A DNA stretch of 64,000 nucleotides, from positions 41,241,717 to 41,305,716 of the forward strand of contig OZ020305.1 of the NCBI GenBank assembly GCA_963971305.1, read 5' to 3'. Each line of letters starts with the position of its first letter. Positions within the stretch are counted from its first letter, which is position 1. The notes below the pieces were generated by a model, which had not been told where the DNA came from, ran no database searches, and was given only the letters and a program-made list of their open reading frames with translations. This DNA comes from Arcuatula senhousia. Taxonomy: Eukaryota > Mollusca > Bivalvia > Mytilida > Mytilidae. Shown here one piece after another: positions 20,526 through 35,500 of this stretch. Position numbers and translations under genes: made by a program.

Positions 20526-23500
20526 GGTACGAGACCACATTTAATTTTCCCTCTTTGTTCAATAAAAGAAAATTTCATTTTAAAAAAAATGCACCTGCTC
20601 AAACCAAATAATTTTAAACACACTTTCTCATTACCACAATTGCAAACAAATAATGCAACAAATTCTCCTTTCACAGATATCAAACTTTTTTGACAGTTGA
20701 AAATTCTGGGGTCCTAGAGGGGATAAAATCTGAGAGCTTCCGAAAAGCAAAACTCCCCCCTTTTTGTGCAATAAAGAGTTACCTTTCCTAATTGAATTTG
20801 GATTTTTAAGGATGTCATTAAATTTCTTCATTACTGTGACATCAATTTGAGACCAAAATCAACCTCTAAAAGTGAATAGAACACACACACACAATACTTG
20901 TTCATAGGTACTATTTTTAATAGAACTATATTCGTGGACAACGAAAATCCAAGGGCGATAATTGTGTACTCGTACCTATTAACCTCGGAAAACCCTCAAC
21001 TACAAGAAAGAAAGTGTATATCTACCATGCCTAGTCAATTTTGAGTCAAATAACAAATTTTCAGGCATGTCAGATGCTTTTCAATAAAAATATTAGTACT
21101 TTTGTAAGCTAGTTAGTCTTAAAACTATTATGCGCCTAATCCGTAGGGAAACTCAGGAAGCCTTTTTAGCAATTTTTTTCAAGTCTGATAGATTTTAACC
21201 AAACCAATGATTAATATCAATAGCTTAATGCTAGCTGAACATAAAAAACACATGTTTTAAGGAAATAAGTGCATGGTGAAAGATTTTGTGACCGTCCAAT
21301 GTCCGCGGAGTGGAAAATATGCAATTTCTGACTTTTCAGGGGGTACATGTATGGTCAGGAGGAATTTGATGAAGTGAAATGAGATAATCAGTTCCTTATG
21401 GTATTAAAATGTAGAATAGATGATATTCTTACTAACTAAGACTCAAAACACCCATTTGTATGCATATATAAGGTCAAACTTTGTGGTTTTGAGTGCTGTG
21501 ACACTGGTAATTAAAGGCTATGGTGACTTTTCATCATTAAAATCCTATCTTTTGGGGCTTAAAAAGCTAGAATTGTGCAATTTGTTTTAATACAAGCATG
21601 TTTTTAGCATGAGAGGATAATAGACAACACATTTAATATGCAACTTCTCTATTCAGAGGGTTAATTATGAAAAGTGGTCAGGTGTTATAACCAATTTCAG
21701 GCAAAATGGTGAAATTTTGCTCGCAAAAAAGCTTAGATTTTGACACAATATGACATTTCTGGGTGATGATGTTAGCTTTTAAGCAACATGTCTGTGTTTC
21801 TAATCTTGTTCTTAATGCATTTATTCTATTTGGTGACTTATTTTACTTGAATTCATGCTTTTATTGAAAAAAAGTCCCCACATGACCATACCAGTAAACA
21901 TGACATTAAGCCGCAATGTTCTTTAGAAGTCAAAATTTGGACATTTATCATTTTTCTAAGTAGTTTACTTCTTAAAATTATCTCAGTTTCTTCTTTTAAT
22001 AGTTTCCTACCTCATACAGTCTCATAAGAGATATATTTTTCAAGCTAAGCTTCATAATAAATGAAAACTATGTCAAATTCTCCTAAGTTAAGAAATAGCA
22101 TTGGAATTCCCATAGACACCCAATAATGGTCTAAAATGACCAGAAAATGATCTGAATGAATAAAATTTCAACTTGGACTATCATAACTTGTTCAAAGCAT
22201 GACATTATCACTCATCCTGTCATTATTCTATAGTTAAAAGTGTTACTTCTAGACTTACTGTAGGCCACCCATTAGGTACGAGACCACATTTAATTTTCCC
22301 TCTTTGTTCAATAAAAGAAAATTTCATTTTAAAAAAAATGCACCTGCTCAAACCAAATAATTTTAAACACACTTTCTCATTACCACAATTGCAAACAAAT
22401 AATGCAACAAATTCTCCTTTCACAGATATCAAACTTTTTTGACAGTTGAAAATTCTGGGGTCCTAGAGGGGATAAAATCTGAGAGCTTCCGAAAAGCAAA
22501 ACTCCCCCCTTTTTGTGCAATAAAGAGTTACCTTTCCTAATTGAATTTGGATTTTTAAGGATGTCATTAAATTTCTTCATTACTGTGACATCAATTTGAG
22601 ACCAAAATCAACCTCTAAAAGTGAATAGAACACACACACACAATACTTGTTCATAGGTACTATTTTTAATAGAACTATATTCGTGGACAACGAAAATCCA
22701 AGGGCGATAATTGTGTACTCGTACCTATTAACCTCGGAAAACCCTCAACTACAAGAAAGAAAGTGTATATCTACCATGCCTAGTCAATTTTGAGTCAAAT
22801 AACAAATTTTCAGGCATGTCAGATGCTTTTCAATAAAAATATTAGTACTTTTGTAAGCTAGTTAGTCTTAAAACTATTATGCGCCTAATCCGTAGGGAAA
22901 CTCAGGAAGCCTTTTTAGCAATTTTTTTCAAGTCTGATAGATTTTAACCAAACCAATGATTAATATCAATAGCTTAATGCTAGCTGAACATAAAAAACAC
23001 ATGTTTTAAGGAAATAAGTGCATGGTGAAAGATTTTGTGACCGTCCAATGTCCGCGGAGTGGAAAATATGCAATTTCTGACTTTTCAGGGGGTACATGTA
23101 TGGTCAGGAGGAATTTGATGAAGTGAAATGAGATAATCAGTTCCTTATGGTATTAAAATGTAGAATAGATGATATTCTTACTAACTAAGACTCAAAACAC
23201 CCATTTGTATGCATATATAAGGTCAAACTTTGTGGTTTTGAGTGCTGTGACACTGGTAATTAAAGGCTATGGTGACTTTTCATCATTAAAATCCTATCTT
23301 TTGGGGCTTAAAAAGCTAGAATTGTGCAATTTGTTTTAATACAAGCATGTTTTTAGCATGAGAGGATAATAGACAACACATTTAATATGCAACTTCTCTA
23401 TTCAGAGGGTTAATTATGAAAAGTGGTCAGGTGTTATAACCAATTTCAGGCAAAATGGTGAAATTTTGCTCGCAAAAAAGCTTAGATTTTGACACAATAT

Positions 23501-26500
23501 GACATTTCTGGGTGATGATGTTAGCTTTTAAGCAACATGTCTGTGTTTCTAATCTTGTTCTTAATGCATTTATTCTATTTGGTGACTTATTTTACTTGAA
23601 TTCATGCTTTTATTGAAAAAAAGTCCCCACATGACCATACCAGTAAACATGACATTAAGCCGCAATGTTCTTTAGAAGTCAAAATTTGGACATTTATCAT
23701 TTTTCTAAGTAGTTTACTTCTTAAAATTATCTCAGTTTCTTCTTTTAATAGTTTCCTACCTCATACAGTCTCATAAGAGATATATTTTTCAAGCTAAGCT
23801 TCATAATAAATGAAAACTATGTCAAATTCTCCTAAGTTAAGAAATAGCATTGGAATTCCCATAGACACCCAATAATGGTCTAAAATGACCAGAAAATGAT
23901 CTGAATGAATAAAATTTCAACTTGGACTATCATAACTTGTTCAAAGCATGACATTATCACTCATCCTGTCATTATTCTATAGTTAAAAGTGTTACTTCTA
24001 GACTTACTGTAGGCCACCCATTAGGTACGAGACCACATTTAATTTTCCCTCTTTGTTCAATAAAAGAAAATTTCATTTTAAAAAAAATGCACCTGCTCAA
24101 ACCAAATAATTTTAAACACACTTTCTCATTACCACAATTGCAAACAAATAATGCAACAAATTCTCCTTTCACAGATATCAAACTTTTTTGACAGTTGAAA
24201 ATTCTGGGGTCCTAGAGGGGATAAAATCTGAGAGCTTCCGAAAAGCAAAACTCCCCCCTTTTTGTGCAATAAAGAGTTACCTTTCCTAATTGAATTTGGA
24301 TTTTTAAGGATGTCATTAAATTTCTTCATTACTGTGACATCAATTTGAGACCAAAATCAACCTCTAAAAGTGAATAGAACACACACACACAATACTTGTT
24401 CATAGGTACTATTTTTAATAGAACTATATTCGTGGACAACGAAAATCCAAGGGCGATAATTGTGTACTCGTACCTATTAACCTCGGAAAACCCTCAACTA
24501 CAAGAAAGAAAGTGTATATCTACCATGCCTAGTCAATTTTGAGTCAAATAACAAATTTTCAGGCATGTCAGATGCTTTTCAATAAAAATATTAGTACTTT
24601 TGTAAGCTAGTTAGTCTTAAAACTATTATGCGCCTAATCCGTAGGGAAACTCAGGAAGCCTTTTTAGCAATTTTTTTCAAGTCTGATAGATTTTAACCAA
24701 ACCAATGATTAATATCAATAGCTTAATGCTAGCTGAACATAAAAAACACATGTTTTAAGGAAATAAGTGCATGGTGAAAGATTTTGTGACCGTCCAATGT
24801 CCGCGGAGTGGAAAATATGCAATTTCTGACTTTTCAGGGGGTACATGTATGGTCAGGAGGAATTTGATGAAGTGAAATGAGATAATCAGTTCCTTATGGT
24901 ATTAAAATGTAGAATAGATGATATTCTTACTAACTAAGACTCAAAACACCCATTTGTATGCATATATAAGGTCAAACTTTGTGGTTTTGAGTGCTGTGAC
25001 ACTGGTAATTAAAGGCTATGGTGACTTTTCATCATTAAAATCCTATCTTTTGGGGCTTAAAAAGCTAGAATTGTGCAATTTGTTTTAATACAAGCATGTT
25101 TTTAGCATGAGAGGATAATAGACAACACATTTAATATGCAACTTCTCTATTCAGAGGGTTAATTATGAAAAGTGGTCAGGTGTTATAACCAATTTCAGGC
25201 AAAATGGTGAAATTTTGCTCGCAAAAAAGCTTAGATTTTGACACAATATGACATTTCTGGGTGATGATGTTAGCTTTTAAGCAACATGTCTGTGTTTCTA
25301 ATCTTGTTCTTAATGCATTTATTCTATTTGGTGACTTATTTTACTTGAATTCATGCTTTTATTGAAAAAAAGTCCCCACATGACCATACCAGTAAACATG
25401 ACATTAAGCCGCAATGTTCTTTAGAAGTCAAAATTTGGACATTTATCATTTTTCTAAGTAGTTTACTTCTTAAAATTATCTCAGTTTCTTCTTTTAATAG
25501 TTTCCTACCTCATACAGTCTCATAAGAGATATATTTTTCAAGCTAAGCTTCATAATAAATGAAAACTATGTCAAATTCTCCTAAGTTAAGAAATAGCATT
25601 GGAATTCCCATAGACACCCAATAATGGTCTAAAATGACCAGAAAATGATCTGAATGAATAAAATTTCAACTTGGACTATCATAACTTGTTCAAAGCATGA
25701 CATTATCACTCATCCTGTCATTATTCTATAGTTAAAAGTGTTACTTCTAGACTTACTGTAGGCCACCCATTAGGTACGAGACCACATTTAATTTTCCCTC
25801 TTTGTTCAATAAAAGAAAATTTCATTTTAAAAAAAATGCACCTGCTCAAACCAAATAATTTTAAACACACTTTCTCATTACCACAATTGCAAACAAATAA
25901 TGCAACAAATTCTCCTTTCACAGATATCAAACTTTTTTGACAGTTGAAAATTCTGGGGTCCTAGAGGGGATAAAATCTGAGAGCTTCCGAAAAGCAAAAC
26001 TCCCCCCTTTTTGTGCAATAAAGAGTTACCTTTCCTAATTGAATTTGGATTTTTAAGGATGTCATTAAATTTCTTCATTACTGTGACATCAATTTGAGAC
26101 CAAAATCAACCTCTAAAAGTGAATAGAACACACACACACAATACTTGTTCATAGGTACTATTTTTAATAGAACTATATTCGTGGACAACGAAAATCCAAG
26201 GGCGATAATTGTGTACTCGTACCTATTAACCTCGGAAAACCCTCAACTACAAGAAAGAAAGTGTATATCTACCATGCCTAGTCAATTTTGAGTCAAATAA
26301 CAAATTTTCAGGCATGTCAGATGCTTTTCAATAAAAATATTAGTACTTTTGTAAGCTAGTTAGTCTTAAAACTATTATGCGCCTAATCCGTAGGGAAACT
26401 CAGGAAGCCTTTTTAGCAATTTTTTTCAAGTCTGATAGATTTTAACCAAACCAATGATTAATATCAATAGCTTAATGCTAGCTGAACATAAAAAACACAT

Positions 26501-29500
26501 GTTTTAAGGAAATAAGTGCATGGTGAAAGATTTTGTGACCGTCCAATGTCCGCGGAGTGGAAAATATGCAATTTCTGACTTTTCAGGGGGTACATGTATG
26601 GTCAGGAGGAATTTGATGAAGTGAAATGAGATAATCAGTTCCTTATGGTATTAAAATGTAGAATAGATGATATTCTTACTAACTAAGACTCAAAACACCC
26701 ATTTGTATGCATATATAAGGTCAAACTTTGTGGTTTTGAGTGCTGTGACACTGGTAATTAAAGGCTATGGTGACTTTTCATCATTAAAATCCTATCTTTT
26801 GGGGCTTAAAAAGCTAGAATTGTGCAATTTGTTTTAATACAAGCATGTTTTTAGCATGAGAGGATAATAGACAACACATTTAATATGCAACTTCTCTATT
26901 CAGAGGGTTAATTATGAAAAGTGGTCAGGTGTTATAACCAATTTCAGGCAAAATGGTGAAATTTTGCTCGCAAAAAAGCTTAGATTTTGACACAATATGA
27001 CATTTCTGGGTGATGATGTTAGCTTTTAAGCAACATGTCTGTGTTTCTAATCTTGTTCTTAATGCATTTATTCTATTTGGTGACTTATTTTACTTGAATT
27101 CATGCTTTTATTGAAAAAAAGTCCCCACATGACCATACCAGTAAACATGACATTAAGCCGCAATGTTCTTTAGAAGTCAAAATTTGGACATTTATCATTT
27201 TTCTAAGTAGTTTACTTCTTAAAATTATCTCAGTTTCTTCTTTTAATAGTTTCCTACCTCATACAGTCTCATAAGAGATATATTTTTCAAGCTAAGCTTC
27301 ATAATAAATGAAAACTATGTCAAATTCTCCTAAGTTAAGAAATAGCATTGGAATTCCCATAGACACCCAATAATGGTCTAAAATGACCAGAAAATGATCT
27401 GAATGAATAAAATTTCAACTTGGACTATCATAACTTGTTCAAAGCATGACATTATCACTCATCCTGTCATTATTCTATAGTTAAAAGTGTTACTTCTAGA
27501 CTTACTGTAGGCCACCCATTAGGTACGAGACCACATTTAATTTTCCCTCTTTGTTCAATAAAAGAAAATTTCATTTTAAAAAAAATGCACCTGCTCAAAC
27601 CAAATAATTTTAAACACACTTTCTCATTACCACAATTGCAAACAAATAATGCAACAAATTCTCCTTTCACAGATATCAAACTTTTTTGACAGTTGAAAAT
27701 TCTGGGGTCCTAGAGGGGATAAAATCTGAGAGCTTCCGAAAAGCAAAACTCCCCCCTTTTTGTGCAATAAAGAGTTACCTTTCCTAATTGAATTTGGATT
27801 TTTAAGGATGTCATTAAATTTCTTCATTACTGTGACATCAATTTGAGACCAAAATCAACCTCTAAAAGTGAATAGAACACACACACACAATACTTGTTCA
27901 TAGGTACTATTTTTAATAGAACTATATTCGTGGACAACGAAAATCCAAGGGCGATAATTGTGTACTCGTACCTATTAACCTCGGAAAACCCTCAACTACA
28001 AGAAAGAAAGTGTATATCTACCATGCCTAGTCAATTTTGAGTCAAATAACAAATTTTCAGGCATGTCAGATGCTTTTCAATAAAAATATTAGTACTTTTG
28101 TAAGCTAGTTAGTCTTAAAACTATTATGCGCCTAATCCGTAGGGAAACTCAGGAAGCCTTTTTAGCAATTTTTTTCAAGTCTGATAGATTTTAACCAAAC
28201 CAATGATTAATATCAATAGCTTAATGCTAGCTGAACATAAAAAACACATGTTTTAAGGAAATAAGTGCATGGTGAAAGATTTTGTGACCGTCCAATGTCC
28301 GCGGAGTGGAAAATATGCAATTTCTGACTTTTCAGGGGGTACATGTATGGTCAGGAGGAATTTGATGAAGTGAAATGAGATAATCAGTTCCTTATGGTAT
28401 TAAAATGTAGAATAGATGATATTCTTACTAACTAAGACTCAAAACACCCATTTGTATGCATATATAAGGTCAAACTTTGTGGTTTTGAGTGCTGTGACAC
28501 TGGTAATTAAAGGCTATGGTGACTTTTCATCATTAAAATCCTATCTTTTGGGGCTTAAAAAGCTAGAATTGTGCAATTTGTTTTAATACAAGCATGTTTT
28601 TAGCATGAGAGGATAATAGACAACACATTTAATATGCAACTTCTCTATTCAGAGGGTTAATTATGAAAAGTGGTCAGGTGTTATAACCAATTTCAGGCAA
28701 AATGGTGAAATTTTGCTCGCAAAAAAGCTTAGATTTTGACACAATATGACATTTCTGGGTGATGATGTTAGCTTTTAAGCAACATGTCTGTGTTTCTAAT
28801 CTTGTTCTTAATGCATTTATTCTATTTGGTGACTTATTTTACTTGAATTCATGCTTTTATTGAAAAAAAGTCCCCACATGACCATACCAGTAAACATGAC
28901 ATTAAGCCGCAATGTTCTTTAGAAGTCAAAATTTGGACATTTATCATTTTTCTAAGTAGTTTACTTCTTAAAATTATCTCAGTTTCTTCTTTTAATAGTT
29001 TCCTACCTCATACAGTCTCATAAGAGATATATTTTTCAAGCTAAGCTTCATAATAAATGAAAACTATGTCAAATTCTCCTAAGTTAAGAAATAGCATTGG
29101 AATTCCCATAGACACCCAATAATGGTCTAAAATGACCAGAAAATGATCTGAATGAATAAAATTTCAACTTGGACTATCATAACTTGTTCAAAGCATGACA
29201 TTATCACTCATCCTGTCATTATTCTATAGTTAAAAGTGTTACTTCTAGACTTACTGTAGGCCACCCATTAGGTACGAGACCACATTTAATTTTCCCTCTT
29301 TGTTCAATAAAAGAAAATTTCATTTTAAAAAAAATGCACCTGCTCAAACCAAATAATTTTAAACACACTTTCTCATTACCACAATTGCAAACAAATAATG
29401 CAACAAATTCTCCTTTCACAGATATCAAACTTTTTTGACAGTTGAAAATTCTGGGGTCCTAGAGGGGATAAAATCTGAGAGCTTCCGAAAAGCAAAACTC

Positions 29501-32500
29501 CCCCCTTTTTGTGCAATAAAGAGTTACCTTTCCTAATTGAATTTGGATTTTTAAGGATGTCATTAAATTTCTTCATTACTGTGACATCAATTTGAGACCA
29601 AAATCAACCTCTAAAAGTGAATAGAACACACACACACAATACTTGTTCATAGGTACTATTTTTAATAGAACTATATTCGTGGACAACGAAAATCCAAGGG
29701 CGATAATTGTGTACTCGTACCTATTAACCTCGGAAAACCCTCAACTACAAGAAAGAAAGTGTATATCTACCATGCCTAGTCAATTTTGAGTCAAATAACA
29801 AATTTTCAGGCATGTCAGATGCTTTTCAATAAAAATATTAGTACTTTTGTAAGCTAGTTAGTCTTAAAACTATTATGCGCCTAATCCGTAGGGAAACTCA
29901 GGAAGCCTTTTTAGCAATTTTTTTCAAGTCTGATAGATTTTAACCAAACCAATGATTAATATCAATAGCTTAATGCTAGCTGAACATAAAAAACACATGT
30001 TTTAAGGAAATAAGTGCATGGTGAAAGATTTTGTGACCGTCCAATGTCCGCGGAGTGGAAAATATGCAATTTCTGACTTTTCAGGGGGTACATGTATGGT
30101 CAGGAGGAATTTGATGAAGTGAAATGAGATAATCAGTTCCTTATGGTATTAAAATGTAGAATAGATGATATTCTTACTAACTAAGACTCAAAACACCCAT
30201 TTGTATGCATATATAAGGTCAAACTTTGTGGTTTTGAGTGCTGTGACACTGGTAATTAAAGGCTATGGTGACTTTTCATCATTAAAATCCTATCTTTTGG
30301 GGCTTAAAAAGCTAGAATTGTGCAATTTGTTTTAATACAAGCATGTTTTTAGCATGAGAGGATAATAGACAACACATTTAATATGCAACTTCTCTATTCA
30401 GAGGGTTAATTATGAAAAGTGGTCAGGTGTTATAACCAATTTCAGGCAAAATGGTGAAATTTTGCTCGCAAAAAAGCTTAGATTTTGACACAATATGACA
30501 TTTCTGGGTGATGATGTTAGCTTTTAAGCAACATGTCTGTGTTTCTAATCTTGTTCTTAATGCATTTATTCTATTTGGTGACTTATTTTACTTGAATTCA
30601 TGCTTTTATTGAAAAAAAGTCCCCACATGACCATACCAGTAAACATGACATTAAGCCGCAATGTTCTTTAGAAGTCAAAATTTGGACATTTATCATTTTT
30701 CTAAGTAGTTTACTTCTTAAAATTATCTCAGTTTCTTCTTTTAATAGTTTCCTACCTCATACAGTCTCATAAGAGATATATTTTTCAAGCTAAGCTTCAT
30801 AATAAATGAAAACTATGTCAAATTCTCCTAAGTTAAGAAATAGCATTGGAATTCCCATAGACACCCAATAATGGTCTAAAATGACCAGAAAATGATCTGA
30901 ATGAATAAAATTTCAACTTGGACTATCATAACTTGTTCAAAGCATGACATTATCACTCATCCTGTCATTATTCTATAGTTAAAAGTGTTACTTCTAGACT
31001 TACTGTAGGCCACCCATTAGGTACGAGACCACATTTAATTTTCCCTCTTTGTTCAATAAAAGAAAATTTCATTTTAAAAAAAATGCACCTGCTCAAACCA
31101 AATAATTTTAAACACACTTTCTCATTACCACAATTGCAAACAAATAATGCAACAAATTCTCCTTTCACAGATATCAAACTTTTTTGACAGTTGAAAATTC
31201 TGGGGTCCTAGAGGGGATAAAATCTGAGAGCTTCCGAAAAGCAAAACTCCCCCCTTTTTGTGCAATAAAGAGTTACCTTTCCTAATTGAATTTGGATTTT
31301 TAAGGATGTCATTAAATTTCTTCATTACTGTGACATCAATTTGAGACCAAAATCAACCTCTAAAAGTGAATAGAACACACACACACAATACTTGTTCATA
31401 GGTACTATTTTTAATAGAACTATATTCGTGGACAACGAAAATCCAAGGGCGATAATTGTGTACTCGTACCTATTAACCTCGGAAAACCCTCAACTACAAG
31501 AAAGAAAGTGTATATCTACCATGCCTAGTCAATTTTGAGTCAAATAACAAATTTTCAGGCATGTCAGATGCTTTTCAATAAAAATATTAGTACTTTTGTA
31601 AGCTAGTTAGTCTTAAAACTATTATGCGCCTAATCCGTAGGGAAACTCAGGAAGCCTTTTTAGCAATTTTTTTCAAGTCTGATAGATTTTAACCAAACCA
31701 ATGATTAATATCAATAGCTTAATGCTAGCTGAACATAAAAAACACATGTTTTAAGGAAATAAGTGCATGGTGAAAGATTTTGTGACCGTCCAATGTCCGC
31801 GGAGTGGAAAATATGCAATTTCTGACTTTTCAGGGGGTACATGTATGGTCAGGAGGAATTTGATGAAGTGAAATGAGATAATCAGTTCCTTATGGTATTA
31901 AAATGTAGAATAGATGATATTCTTACTAACTAAGACTCAAAACACCCATTTGTATGCATATATAAGGTCAAACTTTGTGGTTTTGAGTGCTGTGACACTG
32001 GTAATTAAAGGCTATGGTGACTTTTCATCATTAAAATCCTATCTTTTGGGGCTTAAAAAGCTAGAATTGTGCAATTTGTTTTAATACAAGCATGTTTTTA
32101 GCATGAGAGGATAATAGACAACACATTTAATATGCAACTTCTCTATTCAGAGGGTTAATTATGAAAAGTGGTCAGGTGTTATAACCAATTTCAGGCAAAA
32201 TGGTGAAATTTTGCTCGCAAAAAAGCTTAGATTTTGACACAATATGACATTTCTGGGTGATGATGTTAGCTTTTAAGCAACATGTCTGTGTTTCTAATCT
32301 TGTTCTTAATGCATTTATTCTATTTGGTGACTTATTTTACTTGAATTCATGCTTTTATTGAAAAAAAGTCCCCACATGACCATACCAGTAAACATGACAT
32401 TAAGCCGCAATGTTCTTTAGAAGTCAAAATTTGGACATTTATCATTTTTCTAAGTAGTTTACTTCTTAAAATTATCTCAGTTTCTTCTTTTAATAGTTTC

Positions 32501-35500
32501 CTACCTCATACAGTCTCATAAGAGATATATTTTTCAAGCTAAGCTTCATAATAAATGAAAACTATGTCAAATTCTCCTAAGTTAAGAAATAGCATTGGAA
32601 TTCCCATAGACACCCAATAATGGTCTAAAATGACCAGAAAATGATCTGAATGAATAAAATTTCAACTTGGACTATCATAACTTGTTCAAAGCATGACATT
32701 ATCACTCATCCTGTCATTATTCTATAGTTAAAAGTGTTACTTCTAGACTTACTGTAGGCCACCCATTAGGTACGAGACCACATTTAATTTTCCCTCTTTG
32801 TTCAATAAAAGAAAATTTCATTTTAAAAAAAATGCACCTGCTCAAACCAAATAATTTTAAACACACTTTCTCATTACCACAATTGCAAACAAATAATGCA
32901 ACAAATTCTCCTTTCACAGATATCAAACTTTTTTGACAGTTGAAAATTCTGGGGTCCTAGAGGGGATAAAATCTGAGAGCTTCCGAAAAGCAAAACTCCC
33001 CCCTTTTTGTGCAATAAAGAGTTACCTTTCCTAATTGAATTTGGATTTTTAAGGATGTCATTAAATTTCTTCATTACTGTGACATCAATTTGAGACCAAA
33101 ATCAACCTCTAAAAGTGAATAGAACACACACACACAATACTTGTTCATAGGTACTATTTTTAATAGAACTATATTCGTGGACAACGAAAATCCAAGGGCG
33201 ATAATTGTGTACTCGTACCTATTAACCTCGGAAAACCCTCAACTACAAGAAAGAAAGTGTATATCTACCATGCCTAGTCAATTTTGAGTCAAATAACAAA
33301 TTTTCAGGCATGTCAGATGCTTTTCAATAAAAATATTAGTACTTTTGTAAGCTAGTTAGTCTTAAAACTATTATGCGCCTAATCCGTAGGGAAACTCAGG
33401 AAGCCTTTTTAGCAATTTTTTTCAAGTCTGATAGATTTTAACCAAACCAATGATTAATATCAATAGCTTAATGCTAGCTGAACATAAAAAACACATGTTT
33501 TAAGGAAATAAGTGCATGGTGAAAGATTTTGTGACCGTCCAATGTCCGCGGAGTGGAAAATATGCAATTTCTGACTTTTCAGGGGGTACATGTATGGTCA
33601 GGAGGAATTTGATGAAGTGAAATGAGATAATCAGTTCCTTATGGTATTAAAATGTAGAATAGATGATATTCTTACTAACTAAGACTCAAAACACCCATTT
33701 GTATGCATATATAAGGTCAAACTTTGTGGTTTTGAGTGCTGTGACACTGGTAATTAAAGGCTATGGTGACTTTTCATCATTAAAATCCTATCTTTTGGGG
33801 CTTAAAAAGCTAGAATTGTGCAATTTGTTTTAATACAAGCATGTTTTTAGCATGAGAGGATAATAGACAACACATTTAATATGCAACTTCTCTATTCAGA
33901 GGGTTAATTATGAAAAGTGGTCAGGTGTTATAACCAATTTCAGGCAAAATGGTGAAATTTTGCTCGCAAAAAAGCTTAGATTTTGACACAATATGACATT
34001 TCTGGGTGATGATGTTAGCTTTTAAGCAACATGTCTGTGTTTCTAATCTTGTTCTTAATGCATTTATTCTATTTGGTGACTTATTTTACTTGAATTCATG
34101 CTTTTATTGAAAAAAAGTCCCCACATGACCATACCAGTAAACATGACATTAAGCCGCAATGTTCTTTAGAAGTCAAAATTTGGACATTTATCATTTTTCT
34201 AAGTAGTTTACTTCTTAAAATTATCTCAGTTTCTTCTTTTAATAGTTTCCTACCTCATACAGTCTCATAAGAGATATATTTTTCAAGCTAAGCTTCATAA
34301 TAAATGAAAACTATGTCAAATTCTCCTAAGTTAAGAAATAGCATTGGAATTCCCATAGACACCCAATAATGGTCTAAAATGACCAGAAAATGATCTGAAT
34401 GAATAAAATTTCAACTTGGACTATCATAACTTGTTCAAAGCATGACATTATCACTCATCCTGTCATTATTCTATAGTTAAAAGTGTTACTTCTAGACTTA
34501 CTGTAGGCCACCCATTAGGTACGAGACCACATTTAATTTTCCCTCTTTGTTCAATAAAAGAAAATTTCATTTTAAAAAAAATGCACCTGCTCAAACCAAA
34601 TAATTTTAAACACACTTTCTCATTACCACAATTGCAAACAAATAATGCAACAAATTCTCCTTTCACAGATATCAAACTTTTTTGACAGTTGAAAATTCTG
34701 GGGTCCTAGAGGGGATAAAATCTGAGAGCTTCCGAAAAGCAAAACTCCCCCCTTTTTGTGCAATAAAGAGTTACCTTTCCTAATTGAATTTGGATTTTTA
34801 AGGATGTCATTAAATTTCTTCATTACTGTGACATCAATTTGAGACCAAAATCAACCTCTAAAAGTGAATAGAACACACACACACAATACTTGTTCATAGG
34901 TACTATTTTTAATAGAACTATATTCGTGGACAACGAAAATCCAAGGGCGATAATTGTGTACTCGTACCTATTAACCTCGGAAAACCCTCAACTACAAGAA
35001 AGAAAGTGTATATCTACCATGCCTAGTCAATTTTGAGTCAAATAACAAATTTTCAGGCATGTCAGATGCTTTTCAATAAAAATATTAGTACTTTTGTAAG
35101 CTAGTTAGTCTTAAAACTATTATGCGCCTAATCCGTAGGGAAACTCAGGAAGCCTTTTTAGCAATTTTTTTCAAGTCTGATAGATTTTAACCAAACCAAT
35201 GATTAATATCAATAGCTTAATGCTAGCTGAACATAAAAAACACATGTTTTAAGGAAATAAGTGCATGGTGAAAGATTTTGTGACCGTCCAATGTCCGCGG
35301 AGTGGAAAATATGCAATTTCTGACTTTTCAGGGGGTACATGTATGGTCAGGAGGAATTTGATGAAGTGAAATGAGATAATCAGTTCCTTATGGTATTAAA
35401 ATGTAGAATAGATGATATTCTTACTAACTAAGACTCAAAACACCCATTTGTATGCATATATAAGGTCAAACTTTGTGGTTTTGAGTGCTGTGACACTGGT